From: Neodiprion pinetum
Lineage: Eukaryota > Arthropoda > Insecta > Hymenoptera > Diprionidae
NCBI RefSeq assembly: GCF_021155775.2
Contig: NC_060237.1
Location: 21,536,970 to 21,600,969 of the forward strand
DNA length: 64,000 nt
Direction: 5' to 3'
The translations under genes were made by a program, and so were the position numbers. Under the pieces are notes generated by a model. That model worked only from the letters and a program-made list of their open reading frames with translations. It was not told where the DNA came from and ran no database searches. How positions within the stretch are numbered: position 1 is the first letter of the stretch; each line of letters begins with the position of its first letter. This document shows positions 50,076 through 63,949 of this stretch, one piece after another.

Positions 50076-51284
50076 TCGGTTACGGTTAGTTTTATGGACT
50101 AGTAATATGGAAACTTTGGAGTTTGAAAAAAAAGCATTTTGATGACGAAGAAAATTAACAGGGCAACATATTAGAGATGTAGGAATAGTAATTGACGGTT
50201 CGGACAGCATTTTTATTGAAAGGAAACACGATTCCGATGGCCGAATGTACAAGGAAATTAACATAACTCCGGAGAATAAAAAGACTACAGTCATTGAAGG
50301 GGGACGAAAATTTTCTTCACAGTTCGATGAGACTCGCGTTTATAACGGTAAAACTTGGGTCAAGCAAGGTGGGATAAAATGATCGTGTAGAATGACAGAT
50401 GCGTATATTATACATGTATATACTCTGTTTTGCGCAAATACTTCTTTCGAATGAACCTCATACCGAGGAGAATATCGCGTGTTTTATTCAGACACTAATT
50501 GCTCGAGTTGAAAATGTGAACGGCCCGAATATGCAATATATGTCTGACTTTAGTACCTAATGCAATAATTGAAAATGAAAAAAGTAGGAGCGGAAAGTTG
50601 ATAAAGTGTGTTGCGTCTTCTTGAACGAAAGAACAGAAGCTCTCTTGAAGAAATATGTGAAAGGGAAGGAAAGGTAAATACTGAAAAATAGAAGAATCCG
50701 TTCAAAGTGTAGTCAGAATAAAAGTACGAAAGAGTTGTGTAAATTCGAAACGGCTTATCGTGCGAGGCAGGAATTATTCAAAAATACGTGATATTCAAAT
50801 TTGTATTCAAAATTCGGATATCGGCTTATGCATTAGGTATGGTATAACCTCTGTGAATTTGAAATAGCCTGCATGCATTTGCTCGCCCGAATGATTTCAG
50901 CAGTCGGTAGTATAGTTACAGGCAAGGGACATACCTACATAGCTGTCATATACTCATATAATGCATAATACCGTGTGTACATAAATACGATGTCGAACGC
51001 CGAAAGACACTGGCAAGGAATATTTTTTCCTTTCGTATGATTTAATGCTCTATAAATCGAGCAGGGGTCTCAGTTATATTCGAATATGATAAATCTGTCT
51101 TACGGAGGGAAAAAAACCGGAAAATATATACGAGAACGTTCGATCCTGTACCAAATAACATTTCAATCAGCGATAAAACGACAGAGAAAGAAAATAAGTA
51201 TAATATATAGCGTATAGAGTCGCGGCATCAGGGTTGGGCTAATAAAATTTTCATTCCGATTCCGCAGTCGTGCCTATAAACGCA

Positions 51285-51320
51285 TAAATGAATAAATAAA
51301 TAAATAAATAAATAAATAAA
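51285..51320. repeat. (AAAT)n microsatellite
   Basis: About eight AAAT units, the first with a G substitution, ending before AGAGAG. Confidence 0.95.
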
Positions 51321-51856
51321 AGAGAGAAATAAACTTGCGTCAAAAAATGTTCTCCTCATTCTCCATTGTCCTCTCATTCGGAATAAAACACCGACTCGAC
51401 ACTGGGAATGACCAATCGATTTGACGCGTTGTTCGCGGTCAGCTTCGCAACACCCTCGCGATTAATTATCAAGCCGCAAACGTCATTAGCTACGGAAGAT
51501 TTGAAGGGTGCAATGCCGTTAAAAACACAGGAGCGTTAACCAAAGCCAACAATTTCAATCGGACTTGCTCACCGAGCTGTGTCGTCGATCCCCTCGCTTA
51601 CTTTCGGGTCGAGTCCATTACCGCGAATTCAAATTTCGAATTCAAAGCCACCGTCATCAAGCCGGTTAACCGTTCGAAAGGGGTTAGAATGACGCGAAAT
51701 TAGGTTGGAATTCGTTCGAATCGTACATATGCCACACACAAATATATGTATCGTATATTGCTGACAAGAAGGAGTTCGAAAATAACAAGAAAAAGAAAAC
51801 CTGCTTTAAGATAATAATTCCGTGAGAAAAAATGCCGAATTCGACATCGGGCAAGG

Positions 51857-51893
51857 ATATACATATACATATATATATATATATTTTTTTTTT
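51857..51893. repeat. (AT)n with ACAT interruptions and a T run
   Basis: ATACATATACATATAT followed by AT units and ten T. Confidence 0.9.
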
Positions 51894-53580
51894 GTGAGCA
51901 ATTATACAATCTTATGTGGATCAACGTTATTATAAATTGAAAATTTCTTAGCTGCAGATAAGTCAACTATTGTAGCTCGTTTTGAACTTATATTTTCTTG
52001 AATAATTAGACTGCATCTGGTTGAAAATAAGTGAATAACACCATATCGCAAAAAAATAAAAGATAAAAACAATTCGAAAACAATTAAAAAAGGCGGCTCT
52101 CTTTATTTCTATCGAAAAATGTGTAAGAATTGTTTTTTTGAAATCGGTTTGTCCTCCATATTACGAATAATTCTTGCGAGTGATGAATTATATAAATTCC
52201 TACCGCCTTTCAGAGCGTCGATTTTCATTCAGCGGAAGCAGTATTTGACCTCGCTAAACTCCAGGGTTCTGTAAAACCCTTTGAAACTAAGTTGGCGTAA
52301 AGTTTAGGGTTTCTATAACACACACAAGTAACCGTGGGAATATTCGCGATGTCGAATATCGAATATTCGTAACGGAATAACATTTGCTCGGATACCCTTG
52401 TAGCTATAAGTGCGAACGTCGACGTGGTTTGCGCGGAGAAAAATATGTGTGTAGCGTAGTGGGGTTTGATTCTCGGATACGTCGGTCGGTTATGCAGGCG
52501 CCTCTCGAACCGACGCGGCGTGCGGAGACGTCCGAGGGGGAGAGTGACGAGGGGTGCTGGCTGTTTTCTCGGCAAATATTCTGCCGGGAGAGAAGCGAGG
52601 AGGAGGATAAGGTCGAGGGTTGCAGGGGCTCCGGATAGGCGTTGACAGGAGGCCGCGATGGACGGGAAGTACGTTTGATTTCTTCCATTCACGAAAAATC
52701 CTCCGGAGGTCTGCACCGATGCATGAATAATTCTCAGCTCACCCATCCCGCCCATCGTCGTCTCGAGTCAGAGTTGAGCTTGCAGGCGAAAGCCTTCGCC
52801 TCAAACTCCTTCGTTCATCCCTTAGACGGAATACGTACGACGAAGACGACGTTCTCCCGGACACTTTGGTTCTGAATCGAGGACGAGTCCCGGGTCAGTG
52901 GGTTACGCCTTCGTCACTCGACTCCTCGGTCGAACGTCTTCCAACCACCTTGACGAACTATTGTCGGAGAGTTTTTGCACGAAAGGCGCGCGACGCGGTG
53001 CGAAAGAGCTTTCGAAGGCTAATTTTGACGGGGTTGGCTCGCCGATGGCGCCGCGGTTTTGTTACTATTATTTTTTTGTCGACATTTCATTTCACCTCTT
53101 CGATATCGTAGATTTTAACAGCGAACTTTAGCGAAACGATTCGAGTACGTCGCGTGGCGCGAACGCCAATTGGGTACGGAAAACGAGTCGCGCAAACACG
53201 ACGTAAACGGGAATTGAAAATTTTCTCACTGTGTGCGGAGTAAATATCAATTCACGTGTGTACAACTATAGTAGACACTTACCGAACATACTACAATCCA
53301 CATAATAAACCGAGTATTTTCTCACCGAATTCTCTCAACGGAAGTGCAAATAACGAAGAAAGCGCGGAATTGAAATTTTTCTCCCATGCAGCGCGTCGTA
53401 GGTGTATATAAAAATCGGAAGGTGATTCGGACGCCCGCAGCATTCGGATTTTCGCATTCCGCTCGAGATAAGTCGTGTAGGATTTTTCAGTTGTTGTTGG
53501 CATTTGTCTGGCCCGGTTTTCACCTGCATTCTAACGGAATTTTCACCGTCGGTCGGAACCTCGTAGTTAGACAATGCACG

Positions 53581-53610
53581 TTTGTTTGGTTTGGTTTGGT
53601 TCGGTTTGTT
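53581..53610. repeat. TTTGG pentamer repeat
   Basis: TTTGG units recur about four times with one C substitution (TTCGG), starting inside GTTTGTTTGG. Confidence 0.8.
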
Positions 53611-54382
53611 TTAACTCGCAAGCTGCAGTTACCGGCTGACTGCTGCAATGCGGCAATCTTAACTAAGCTTCGTTAGGAACGTCAATTAACATGATTTAAA
53701 TCGAGACCAACTTTCGACTCGTGGATTTCAACAACTTTGGGGAAAAACAGATCGATATACGCGTTACGTGTGTAATTATTTCACCCAAACTTCGTGTCGT
53801 GTGTTTACAAACTTCTCGCTAAGATCACGTCAACGTCGCTAAAACGTGAAAACACGTTCAACCAGTTCGTTCGTCACCGCCTCGCTAGCAGCCCTCAAAT
53901 TATTGTCATTCAACTCGCTTTGAGCACATTAATCCGGAAAATTCCAATGTAACGTAGTCAAGTGGGTGGTTTACTCCGACTGTAAATTCGAACCCGTGAA
54001 TGAACGACTTCCCCTAAAACCATTTAGCTTTGATCATCGAGGATCACATGAAAATCATTCACGAACGTCAAAAACCCTCGTCTAGCTTTGAAACTCGATA
54101 TAACTTGAATTATTTTTTCCCAAGCACCCAACAATTTCACGTTATATATCTGTAAGTATGCGGAACACGCTTCTGAATTCGTATTTAATTTTACAGTAAT
54201 ACGTGTAATACAATATAATTTGATAAAAATAATTTGCCTACCGGTAATTGACCGCTGCAGGGGCACATTTTTGACGACTTGCATAGCGTATAAAAAACGT
54301 AATTCAGAATCCAACTCAGGTTTTTAATCAAATGTAATTAGGTAATTACGAGTCACGCAGCGGTTAGTTAGTCAGAAGAATT

Positions 54383-54414
54383 AAAAAAAAAATATATATA
54401 TATATACATATATA
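54383..54414. repeat. A run followed by (TA)n
   Basis: Ten A, then about seven TA units, then CATATATAAAAG. Confidence 0.9.
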
Positions 54415-56663
54415 AAAGTAATGAATAAATGGAAAGAAGAGAAAAAACAGTACTTTCAGATTATACAAGGCATGAGACAGAACGGAATTTTCTGAGCGAC
54501 CTCCTGCAGTGCGGACTTTTAGAAAGGCATTAATTTTCAGGCGAAGGAAGGTCCGACTCGTCCCTGGTGTTTATTCAAATTTTACTAAATAATCTTAGTA
54601 AAAGTATAGCCGGGTTTCTCGCGTTTCTTCGACTCTATATTCTGTAACGAGTAGTCACCGCCTTCGTTTCCCTCTTCCGTATTATTTCTCGCTTTTTCGG
54701 TGATCAAAGTTAGATCTCGCAATTATCATTCTTACATCGATCGTTTTCATTTAACTCATATTTTTTCAACTGCATCCGTTACACATTCTTTACTTTCTCT
54801 TATCCTTGTCCCGACACTTTTTATCACGCTCTATTCTCACAGCACCTTTTACTGTTATATTATTGTACCTGATCCTTTGTTTTCTAACGCGTTACGAAGT
54901 ACCAGGACTGCAAGGAGAGGGCATAACGTGGTCTGAAATACTCTACACACACGCACACACACGTATTACGTCGCGTCGCGTCGTCGTGACATCTTTGCAC
55001 GGCTCGTAAAGCGGGCGTGAAGAGGTAACCTGGCTCCAGGCATCCTTCGGGAGAATCTGCGGGCGCCTCTTCGCCTGTGGACGCACCTCTCAAGCTGCTG
55101 AGGGTAAGCAGATACCGAACCAGCACGAGCTTTGCGCAATGATTAATCAATTGCGTAAACAGTCAAAACTGTCGACACACGCCTCGAGTTCCCTTCAGGA
55201 ATTTCTGCGGGTGTATCGGGCATGAAAAACGTCACTGCAGTTAATCGAGTCGACTTTGTTTAAAATAATACGCATCTTTACATCGTCTAAATAGAAAAAA
55301 ATTTAAGGTATTATGTTAGTAATTTGAGAGAAATTGTTGTGTTACTTTAGTATACTTGAAAATCATGATTGATAAAGCAGCAATGCTGTGCTGGAAGAAA
55401 ATTGAACCATGCTCGAAAATGCTATTTCTTGCGAATGAGTTCCGTTGTCCATGAAAATTGGACGAACTATTATAAGATTTTGGTATTTAACAAATTGACA
55501 CGGTAAGTGAGATAAATGATGAATAAATGTCTTATACTTTTGAATTTGGGTTTTATTCCTTACTTTTTCTTCCATATATATTGAGGATACAGATCCGTTG
55601 AATTAGACTCAGCTCCGTAGCTTTAGTTCCACTCTTTGAAGCCCGAATTTATCATTCCGGCTTCACAGAATACTAATACGAAAATGATCCTCCGTAATTT
55701 CGAAGAGGACGTTACATGCGGGCAGCGGAGCTTTCAATATAACTGTAGACATAGCTCGTCTCGTTTGAGCATCGTCGTGCGGTGTTTACCACACAACAAT
55801 TTATTCCCCTTTCCCCGCGTTTCTAGCCGTCCGCAGTTTCCTCGACATCCTGCAATTTATCGTCCACGACTAGAGCTAGGTACACCCCCAGTGCCAGGGT
55901 GATTGCGTAGAGTCGCGGAGTCGCCTTCCTCGGCTGTGAGGAACACCCAAGCGAGTGGAATATGAGCGGCGAAGGAGGAGGAGGAGGCGGAGGAGAATAA
56001 GGAAGACGGAAGGAGGAAGACGATTCGAGCCACTCCCTAACGATTTGCAATCCCGCCGTCGCATGCGACGTCTTTACTGTGTACTGGGTCGCGGGGTCAC
56101 GATAAAAGGTGTTCCCATGGCCGTGGGTGAGTGCGATTGTGCAATATCGGGTACACACGCAAAGTCGAGGAGGCAAGTCTCAATTTTCGAGACCGCGCGA
56201 CACGCGACGTTGCCGTTTTCATCTAAATCTCATATAACAATCGAGGCACGCGAAAGCGAGAAAAGCAATAAAAAGTAAAAGAATAGGGAGAAAAACCTCA
56301 CCCGAAAAACGTTTAGTCGATTACGAATAGACCGCACATGACAACTTCCTCCGTTGGCATCCGCCTCGGTCTCCTTAGTATTCCGAGAGTCCTGCAGCAG
56401 CCGCAAAATTCAGGATCGTAGAGCGAGAGAAAGCGGCGAAGCTTGGGCTTTTGTCAAATTGCACGGAAGGCAAAAACAATCGAACGCGGTTGGCCTGAGC
56501 GAAGGAATTTTTCGTTTCACTTTCCGTTAAGGAAGGAATGCCACGTGCCTCGTCCTTATTCGACAGATGCAACCCATTTGTAGGCATAGGTTGTAGTCGG
56601 TTTCTCTCACTGTCCGTCGAGTCGAGCGGGCTTAATGCTTTCCAACGCGCAGGGGTGACGCCA

Positions 56664-56703
56664 CAGAGAAAAGCGAGAGAGAGAGAGAGAGAGGGAGAGA
56701 GAG
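56664..56703. repeat. (GA)n microsatellite
   Basis: GAGAGAGA units for about 28 bases with one GGG interruption, preceded by AGAGAAAAGC. Confidence 0.9.
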
Positions 56704-57267
56704 GTCGGAAATTCCACGGTTTCGTAAGGTGAGAAATGATCGGCTCATTGGACTCGGCGAGTTGTAAATTAAAAACTCCCAGATTGACACGTCGAGGGAT
56801 CAGGATCGACGATATAGCTCGCTCGCTGGGGACAACAAAGATCGCGATGATCGTCGCGCGGCAGGGTTGTAAACTGCTTGCGAAATGCCTCCGAAGTGAA
56901 ATATGCCGCGGTACCAGTTAAACTTCCGGTGACCACCGGCACCGTGATCCCATCCCTTGAGTGGGCTGCAGGTTGTATGTATGAGATACTTTGCATAGTC
57001 CCCTGCATTTGATGTGGTCGAGGGAGAGGCGGGAAGTTTCACCTCTTCCTCGTCAGCCTTCCGGCACCTCGATGCGGCCTCGTTGATCCCGAGGCGGTTC
57101 CTTCCTTTGCACGTTGGAAAATCCTTAGCCAAGGCGTGCGAGGAACCGGAGTAGAGGATATTGCAACTTGCAGGATGTTTGACTTTCCAAGTAAACCCTG
57201 GCATCGCCGGCTCGTCCGCCTCTAATAGGGGGATATTATAGGCAGAACCTCGGTAGAGATACACGCG

Positions 57268-57313
57268 CCTTTCTTCTCCTCCCTCTCCTCATCCTCATCC
57301 TCATCCTCCCCCC
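57268..57313. repeat. Pyrimidine tract with (TCCTCA) hexamer repeat
   Basis: A C/T-rich tract containing three tandem CCTCAT units and ending in a C run. It is a possible triplex-forming tract, with no other evidence. Confidence 0.85.
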
Positions 57314-60090
57314 GCATTCGTCGAGTGCCAAAGCCAGTGGCTGTTCGCTACCGGTGTTATTCTAAATTGTGGCTTAGCCTAATTAATTTTCGTACGAGTG
57401 CTCCTCCCGCCCGCAGAGTTGTAGTCAAGGATGGCACGAGGCCGAAGCGAAGAGGTCCCAAACCTAATTAGCGTTTCTACCTGTTCCAATATTTGGATTT
57501 TACGACCGTTATTACCTACAGCTTAACCGTGCAGCAGTTTACCTTAATCATAAACGTAACCGCCCACGCCTTAATACGCCCCGCGCGATGTGTGTTGGCT
57601 GTGCACACACGCGTCATGTTCTCCGCGGTTCAACCTCACTGCAAGAACAATTTTTACGCCCCGTCGTTCACCAACTTCGATGGTTTGCGACCGGCAGATT
57701 TAACACCTCCGAATTAAATCAAATCACAGTTTCTATAGGCACAATGCTTAATCGGTTTGTACTGTGTTTAACCGTTTATTCTGTGCCGAGGTAATGGATA
57801 CAATTACGTACCGCTGAATGAAACCTCAAATTCAATCGCGTAAACAATGTAAACCTCAGCGTATGCTTGGTTTAAGATATAATAAAAATCTTCAGTCGTC
57901 ATTCCGCTTCAACACGTGGAATCGACAGCTTTGAACAAGTTCAAAAATACGCTCATAATTGAAGGAAAAATACGAGTGATAAATGGAGTTGAGGACATAC
58001 GACGGTTTCGTTTGACGTTGAATGGTTGCAAGGTATGTAGATTATAATTAGTCGGCATAAATGTAATCACGCGGGCATGCTGAACATACACGTAAGTCAC
58101 CGAAGCTCTAGTCAATTCACTTATTCACTTAACCAACGCGCCTCTCGAAGGGGTGGAAAAAGTGACTTCTTCTTCTTCTACAACGGTACATTCTTCTTCC
58201 ACATTGGTAGGCCTCACTTCGAATCCAATTGCGAGGCTGCACGATAATATCCTCCCCATTTTCTGTCCGTTTGCGTGCAGAGAGATGAGAGAAGCAGCTC
58301 AGGCTCAGACTTCTTGCCCTTAACTTAGAGAAGACGAGAGCGAGGTGGAGGAGAGAATGGAGATCGAACAGTTGCCACTCAGCTCGAAGTGCTGACAGCG
58401 ATGGGGCAAAGTGGATGCCAAGGGACGGAGTGTCGGGTTGGCCATCGATCAACCGACGATGGAGTATTATAATGTCTGAGCATTCAAACGCTCGATTTCC
58501 TCCAGGGTAGTCCCTCATATGCATCTAATATGCATATTGCATCGTGCAGCCGTAGTTTCCTGGATGAAAATTTTCCTCTCGTCGTCGGTCTCGAGCACTC
58601 GAGACTACACAGGTATTCCGAGTGCGTGTATGTGTAGAAAAAAGAAGCAAACAGTTCCGGCGACTCACGGAGTACGTCAATCGAAGTCCAAGGATGGAGT
58701 CCAAAAGCAACTACGAGATATCGGAGGACAACGTCCGCGTGAAAATTTACCGAAACACAAAGTTAAACCGCGGTTCAAATCACCGGGAGTGATGCTATCG
58801 TAGGAACAATTTATCCCGCGGGTTGGTTGGTCGGGTGGGATTAAGGCTACCGGGATGTTAAAAATCAGACAGCAGCGGGGCGCGTGCATCGGCATCGATC
58901 GACGGCAATATCGAGAGCATGAGCGCCTAACTGGTGCCGGATTAGGAAACGGGGTAAGGTGAAATGGAGGAATTTCACCGCGAGAGGAGAGGAGGAACGG
59001 AGAGTGGAATACATTAGAAGATGGTATCGTAACTGACGGCCCGTTACCGGTGTTCCGTTCCACCAAATTGGACCCGGAGTACCGTAGTCGGTTACGGGGC
59101 ATGGAAGAAGGAAGCAGGAGCGGACGGGAGACGGTTGAAAGAGCTGAATGGAGGAGAGGAACAGAGGAATAAATTTAGATTCCTCTTCCTCTCCGCCACC
59201 GTGACAAATAGCCGGGTGATAAATGGGCTTGATTATTTCTGGGATTCGAATTTGTTGGTTTTTCTTTTTTTTTTTCTTCTTCTTCTTTCTCAAATAAATA
59301 CGGAAGCGATATTTTACCCAAACTTTATGCATGTTAACTGCACCGACTCATTGGAATACTTTTGCACCCTCGTTGCAATACTCCTTGTACTCCTCTTTGT
59401 ACAAACGAGAGAAGCAATCAGAAACGTTCAAGGAATTTCCAATTAACCTGCTGGCAGCTTCTGGAGGGTTTCAACTAAGAGAAAACAAAGTTGCTTTCCA
59501 CGCCCTCCAATTAAGTTTACATTTCTTCAAAAAATTTTTACTGTAAATCATCTCCATGTCTTAGAAAAAAAACTTTTGTAATCAACGCGTACAACACAAT
59601 CATTTGAAATCTAGATCACTCGGAATTCTAGCCAGTGCCCGGCACCTTTACATGTTACGATTGCGCGTTCCTTTCAAATGGTGAAGAAGAAAAAGTTTTG
59701 TACTCTAACGGCACTTCCAATAAAAGTCACAAGGTATTCCGAACTTCAAACTCACTCCCAGAGACAGACATACTTATACACTCGCCTTCTCCATGCGTGG
59801 ATTATCACAGTATCGTTTTGAATCGTTCGATAATAATTTATCAATTTTAATTGGTCCTTGGTAGGAACGGAGCGCGGGATCCGATCCGGAAATCAAAGCT
59901 CACTGGATTTGTCCGTCGGTACTAAGCGAGGCGACCTGGCGACATAGCTGCTGCAACGGCTGAACCAACGCGGTTGTTGCGACCACCGCAGGCAGGACAT
60001 TACGACATTATCGTCAACCCGGGTGACCATTAATATCGCGGGACACGGTTGTCATGTTCGTCACACTTCCATATATACGTATATATTCAA

Positions 60091-60097
60091 CCCTCTT

Positions 60098-60138
<41 letters not shown>

Positions 60139-60175
60139 CTTTCTTTCTCTTTCGCTCTATCTCTTTCTCTCTCTC
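60091..60175. repeat. (CT)n microsatellite in an 85-bp pyrimidine tract
   Basis: About 18 CT units at 60100-60135, followed by imperfect TTTCT and CTCTCT units with very few purines. The plus frame across it reads as Ser/Leu alternation and is an artefact. It is the longest dinucleotide-type tract in the window. Confidence 0.95.
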
Positions 60176-61721
60176 GTAAAAGACCAGATTGACGAGTTCA
60201 GCCTCGTGTTTTACGCCCCTTTCCTCGCCCCTTTACCGCAGTCTTCGTCCAAGGTTTCACCCCGGCGTGCAACCGCGCTCAAAGCCGAATGGGTGTAACC
60301 ACTTTAAGGAATGCGCGTTGGTAGGTCCCAACGGAATAGATCCGTACCTACGATACACCTTCCGATATCGCGGAGATAAGGGAACATCTTTTTACCGCAG
60401 GGTCAAAGCGGACCTACCGCAACGTTCAGTCCGATCCTCGGTAACTCGTAAACATATATTTCGGATCTGGTCTGTATCAGACTACTGGAACACGAATACG
60501 CACCGTCGGGCTGCGGTGGCGACGGGTTGAAACGTCTAAAAAATCGCAGGTAGAAATTCGTGGGAATTCAAGTCCAGCAACGAATTTTACTTTCAACACT
60601 CAATCATCGCGAGTCGGTAATCATACGTTTAGAGGGATTATTTGACGGAGCTGATGAGGCACGAAGAGCTTATTAAAGACACTCAACGAGGTAGGTACAC
60701 CAAAGTATCGAGGACGCGTATAGGATGAGCGAGAAGCGCGGAAGCCAAGAGCTGGCGCAGGCTGGACGAGTGTGGAAGTTCTCGGAGGCGTGAGAAAGGG
60801 CCTCGAAGGGGCTTCAGCCGTTGTCCAAACACAACCAAGAGAGAGAATCAATGTTGAAACACAACTCGAAACACCGCAACACTACCGAGGAACCCCGCGC
60901 AGCTCGTTTGTCTGGATTCTCACAATGACCCGGGTGCCCGGGACGAGACGAGGCGAACGCGGGGACGTGTTGTGTTTTCACATTTACTTCTGTTTACCAC
61001 TTTTACGAGAAAATAACTACTCTTCCGGCTTTGTTTGCGTCGTTAGTCCGCGTGGCCGGCTTTGACCGCCTGATTGTCACTGATATATACGAATCGTCGC
61101 TACGTAGTTTGCAGCTTTTTCGTCCAAGGCTTTACCTTGCAAATTCTTCGGTACAGCGCATGATTGTTGTTATTTATTTATTTTTTCTTAATTCCGGTTG
61201 TGTTTTAAATCGTCGACGAAAGAGGGATTTCGAATATTGCTTCGAAAAGCGTCACGTCACGTGTTCGAGAACGGAGTTGAGGTACGTATCGATTATCACA
61301 GCAATCAGGGTAAGCTGCGCGGTTTCATTGTCGGTGGATAGACGAACCTTCCGCACGGTGAAGTTTCCCCCGGTGGAATTGGCACTGTGTGCGTGCGTGT
61401 GTGTATCCATGGCGATGCACTCCTAGCCCCAGTAGCCGTTGTAATCCGGTAGACGCGTCGGTGCAACAATGGCGTTAAACGCACTACCGGCGAAGTACGC
61501 TGCCCTAATTAATGCCGCACCCGAGAGACGCAATAATTAAGCGTAATCGTAATCTACGGGGAGAGAAGACCGGCTGTGCTTATAATACGCGGACGTTACT
61601 TGCGTGTGTGAGTTTGTTTATGTGCGGATAGATAGGGATCTTGAGCTCGTGTTAAAACACGACTTTATATCCTGAAATCGAAACATCGAGTATCGTGTGT
61701 ACAGATAGGAAATACACTCAC

Positions 61722-61748
61722 CTGCAAGCGACGGTGGCACAACTCTTT
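61722..61748 (-). other. Candidate minus-strand exon end or 27-nt microexon
   Basis: On the minus strand GCTTGCAG|GTGAGTGT is a strong donor (exon ends at 61722). Twenty-seven bases upstream a pyrimidine-rich acceptor (CTCCCTACCACCTTCGCAG) ends at 61749, which would make a 27-nt in-phase microexon. Alternatively the exon extends further and is a 5' exon whose promoter lies above 61.75 kb: a minus frame (61718-61939) stays open through the donor. This is the best candidate for an exon of the gene whose intron would contain the ratchet sites. Confidence 0.22.
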
Positions 61749-61931
61749 CTGCGAAGGTGGTAGGGAGGAGGGGTTGGGCGGATAAAATCGCCTTTCAGCA
61801 CGCAAGAGGACCAGGACACATAACGCCGTGCAGGGTGAAGTGTCAAAGCCAGCAGCAGCGGCAGCTTCGAGGGGTGTCGATATTTTTCTTTTTTCACTTT
61901 AAACGTTGTAACGTGTATACATGTATATATA

Positions 61932-61937
<6 letters not shown>

Positions 61938-61970
<33 letters not shown>
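61938..61970. repeat. (AT)n microsatellite
   Basis: Sixteen perfect AT units after ACACAC, the longest AT dinucleotide run in the window. Confidence 0.95.
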
Positions 61971-61971
<1 letters not shown>

Positions 61972-62212
61972 GGAGTACGATTTCCAGAGGCGAGAGAAAA
62001 ACGTTGAAAAGAAAATCAGAAGAGAGAAGGAGAAAAGTCTGATCCTTCCAGCGCTTCAGTGCAGAGACAGAAACTGCAGCGTGCGCTTCGCACCGAAAGC
62101 CGCTCGGAGCTAAAAGCTGAGCTTAGCTTTCAGTGTCAGACGACGATGCGCGGCCAAGGATTAGAAATCCGAGGACACAGTTTTTTCTCCTCTTCATTTT
62201 TTCCTTCGTTGA

Positions 62213-62228
62213 TTTTTTTTTTTTTTTT
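62213..62228. repeat. Poly-T run (16)
   Basis: An uninterrupted T run on the plus strand after TTCGTTGA. Confidence 0.9.
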
Positions 62229-62512
62229 CATACAGTCATCTCTCCCATATAACTCTCCAACGATTCCAGAGCTCTCCTTGTAAACACTATCCAATGTATT
62301 ATTATCTACGATCTAGAGCCAGCAGTGAAAATTTGAGAAACTTAAATTTAAGATGTACGCATCGGTATAATTATCACGGTGAACTTTACTTATTTGCGAG
62401 CGATTTAATTAACGGTCGTGTTATATACCAAAACTTTTGGGGAATTTTCCACTCGCCAAAGACGCGCTGCCGATAACGGTACAAGAGATAACCTGCAGGA
62501 ATCTAAATCAAG

Positions 62513-62515
<3 letters not shown>

Positions 62516-62546
<31 letters not shown>
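62516..62546. repeat. (CT)n microsatellite
   Basis: About 15 perfect CT units after AGTTTT, followed by GACTCTC. Confidence 0.95.
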
Positions 62547-62550
<4 letters not shown>

Positions 62551-63949
62551 CTCTTCGACTTATCTCCTACGCAGCTAGGAGGGAGCGAGAGAGGGAGGCT
62601 CGACGTTACGGAGCGTCGAGGGCCTGCGTAAGGCGGTAAGCGCCTTAGGGTTATAAATTAGAATCAACAATTAGACTTGGGCGCCATCAAAGGCTTCGAG
62701 TTCGTTCTTGCCGAGTGGAGAACTGAAGATTCACCGTGGCGAGGGAAGCGGACTAACAAACTGAGGCGGCGGGGGAGGCGAATGAAGACGCAACGGCCCC
62801 CGTACCGTCTCTTTCATGTTGAAAACCCCCCCCCGATTTTTTCATTTTCTTTTTTCTAAAGTTTTTCAGGGAGTAGGTGGCAGGGTAACCGGGCTAAATA
62901 CGTGTTAAAATATTCATGGGCCATAACGTTATCCGCGCTTATCATTCATATTTAATAAGTATTAAACTATGGCTCTCCTTCCCCCTCCCCCCCACTCCAT
63001 CCTAAATAAAGTATAATAACGAATACACGCCGCGTATATTTCATACGTGTAAAACGGAATCCTACCAACACACAGCTGGCGTATTAGGTGCGACTTACCG
63101 CACGCGCATTCACAGCTTCGGCTTGACCCGTATGTCGTTATTATATAACTTACAGAGTGAAAAATACCAAAGTTGTAAAAGTATGTACTCGCGTGAGCTC
63201 ACCCACTTTCGACTGCAAACTTTACGAGTATCGTATACGATATGAAAATATACACATATACTCGTATATTATACATTATTTCTTTCGTACATACCCGATG
63301 CGAATTATGTATACCTTTGCCTTAAACACGTGCCCATTCCCTCGCAATCAGTCCGCGTGTGCTTTCATATCAATATCACGATTATTAATGCCTTTATTAT
63401 TATTGTTATGCCGTCAAGCTCTGCACGCCATGCGATAAGCTGCTTTTTCCTCTTTCCAAGTAGGATCCGGTAGCGGAGGTTCGGCTCCATCGCTTTGCCG
63501 AGTCTTGCGTCGTACGTGACGGTACTTATAATATATTGTTCGCCCCCAAAGTTTCTCCCCGAAAATAAATTTGCGACAATTTGAAATTCGCGGAAACAAA
63601 CCGCAAACGAGATGCTGAACCGCGATTGTACCTTTCGGCAAATCCCTCACGCAGCAGAAAGCGCGAACCCGTTGATATGCAGCCGAAGGCAGAAGATTGC
63701 CGACAACCATTTTATTCCGCGAATGATAACCGGAAATCGGAAACACACGAGGCTTTATCTCGGCGTTAATTTTTTGCTTCCGCGTTTATCGTCAACCGGG
63801 GGAAAAAAGGCGAATCAGAATCAGCCAGGTTTGCTATTATACACACACGACTACTGCACATGTCCGCTCCGCGGTGCGAGAAGATATGCCGGCATCGAAC
63901 AACCGTCGTATCTAGACCCGAGGCGTGGATCACGTTAATTAATTAGGTT

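Larger units (their letters stand above)
49089..61721. other. Unique non-coding sequence with microsatellites, no gene recognised
   Basis: Open frames (for example 176 codons at 52225-52755 minus, 154 codons at 56800-57264 minus, 155 codons at 58865-59332 minus) lack motifs, overlap frames on the other strand, and in the last case include a poly-Lys run from a T tract. The 50.4-51.2 kb part is AT-rich. I see no RNA gene or convincing element end. Confidence 0.5.

Noticed and set aside
52225..52755. 176-codon open frame, minus strand
   Set aside because: It overlaps two other open frames of similar quality on both strands and has no motif.
53984..54000. TTCGAACCC word, reminiscent of a tRNA T-arm on the minus strand
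   Set aside because: No matching A box, acceptor stem or anticodon arm nearby.
55955..56278. Arg-rich plus frame near 56 kb
   Set aside because: Poly-Arg arises from GGAGGAGGCGGAGG repeats; it is an artefact.
58865..59332. 155-codon minus frame with a poly-Lys run
   Set aside because: Lys run comes from a T tract near 59.26 kb; no motif elsewhere in the frame.
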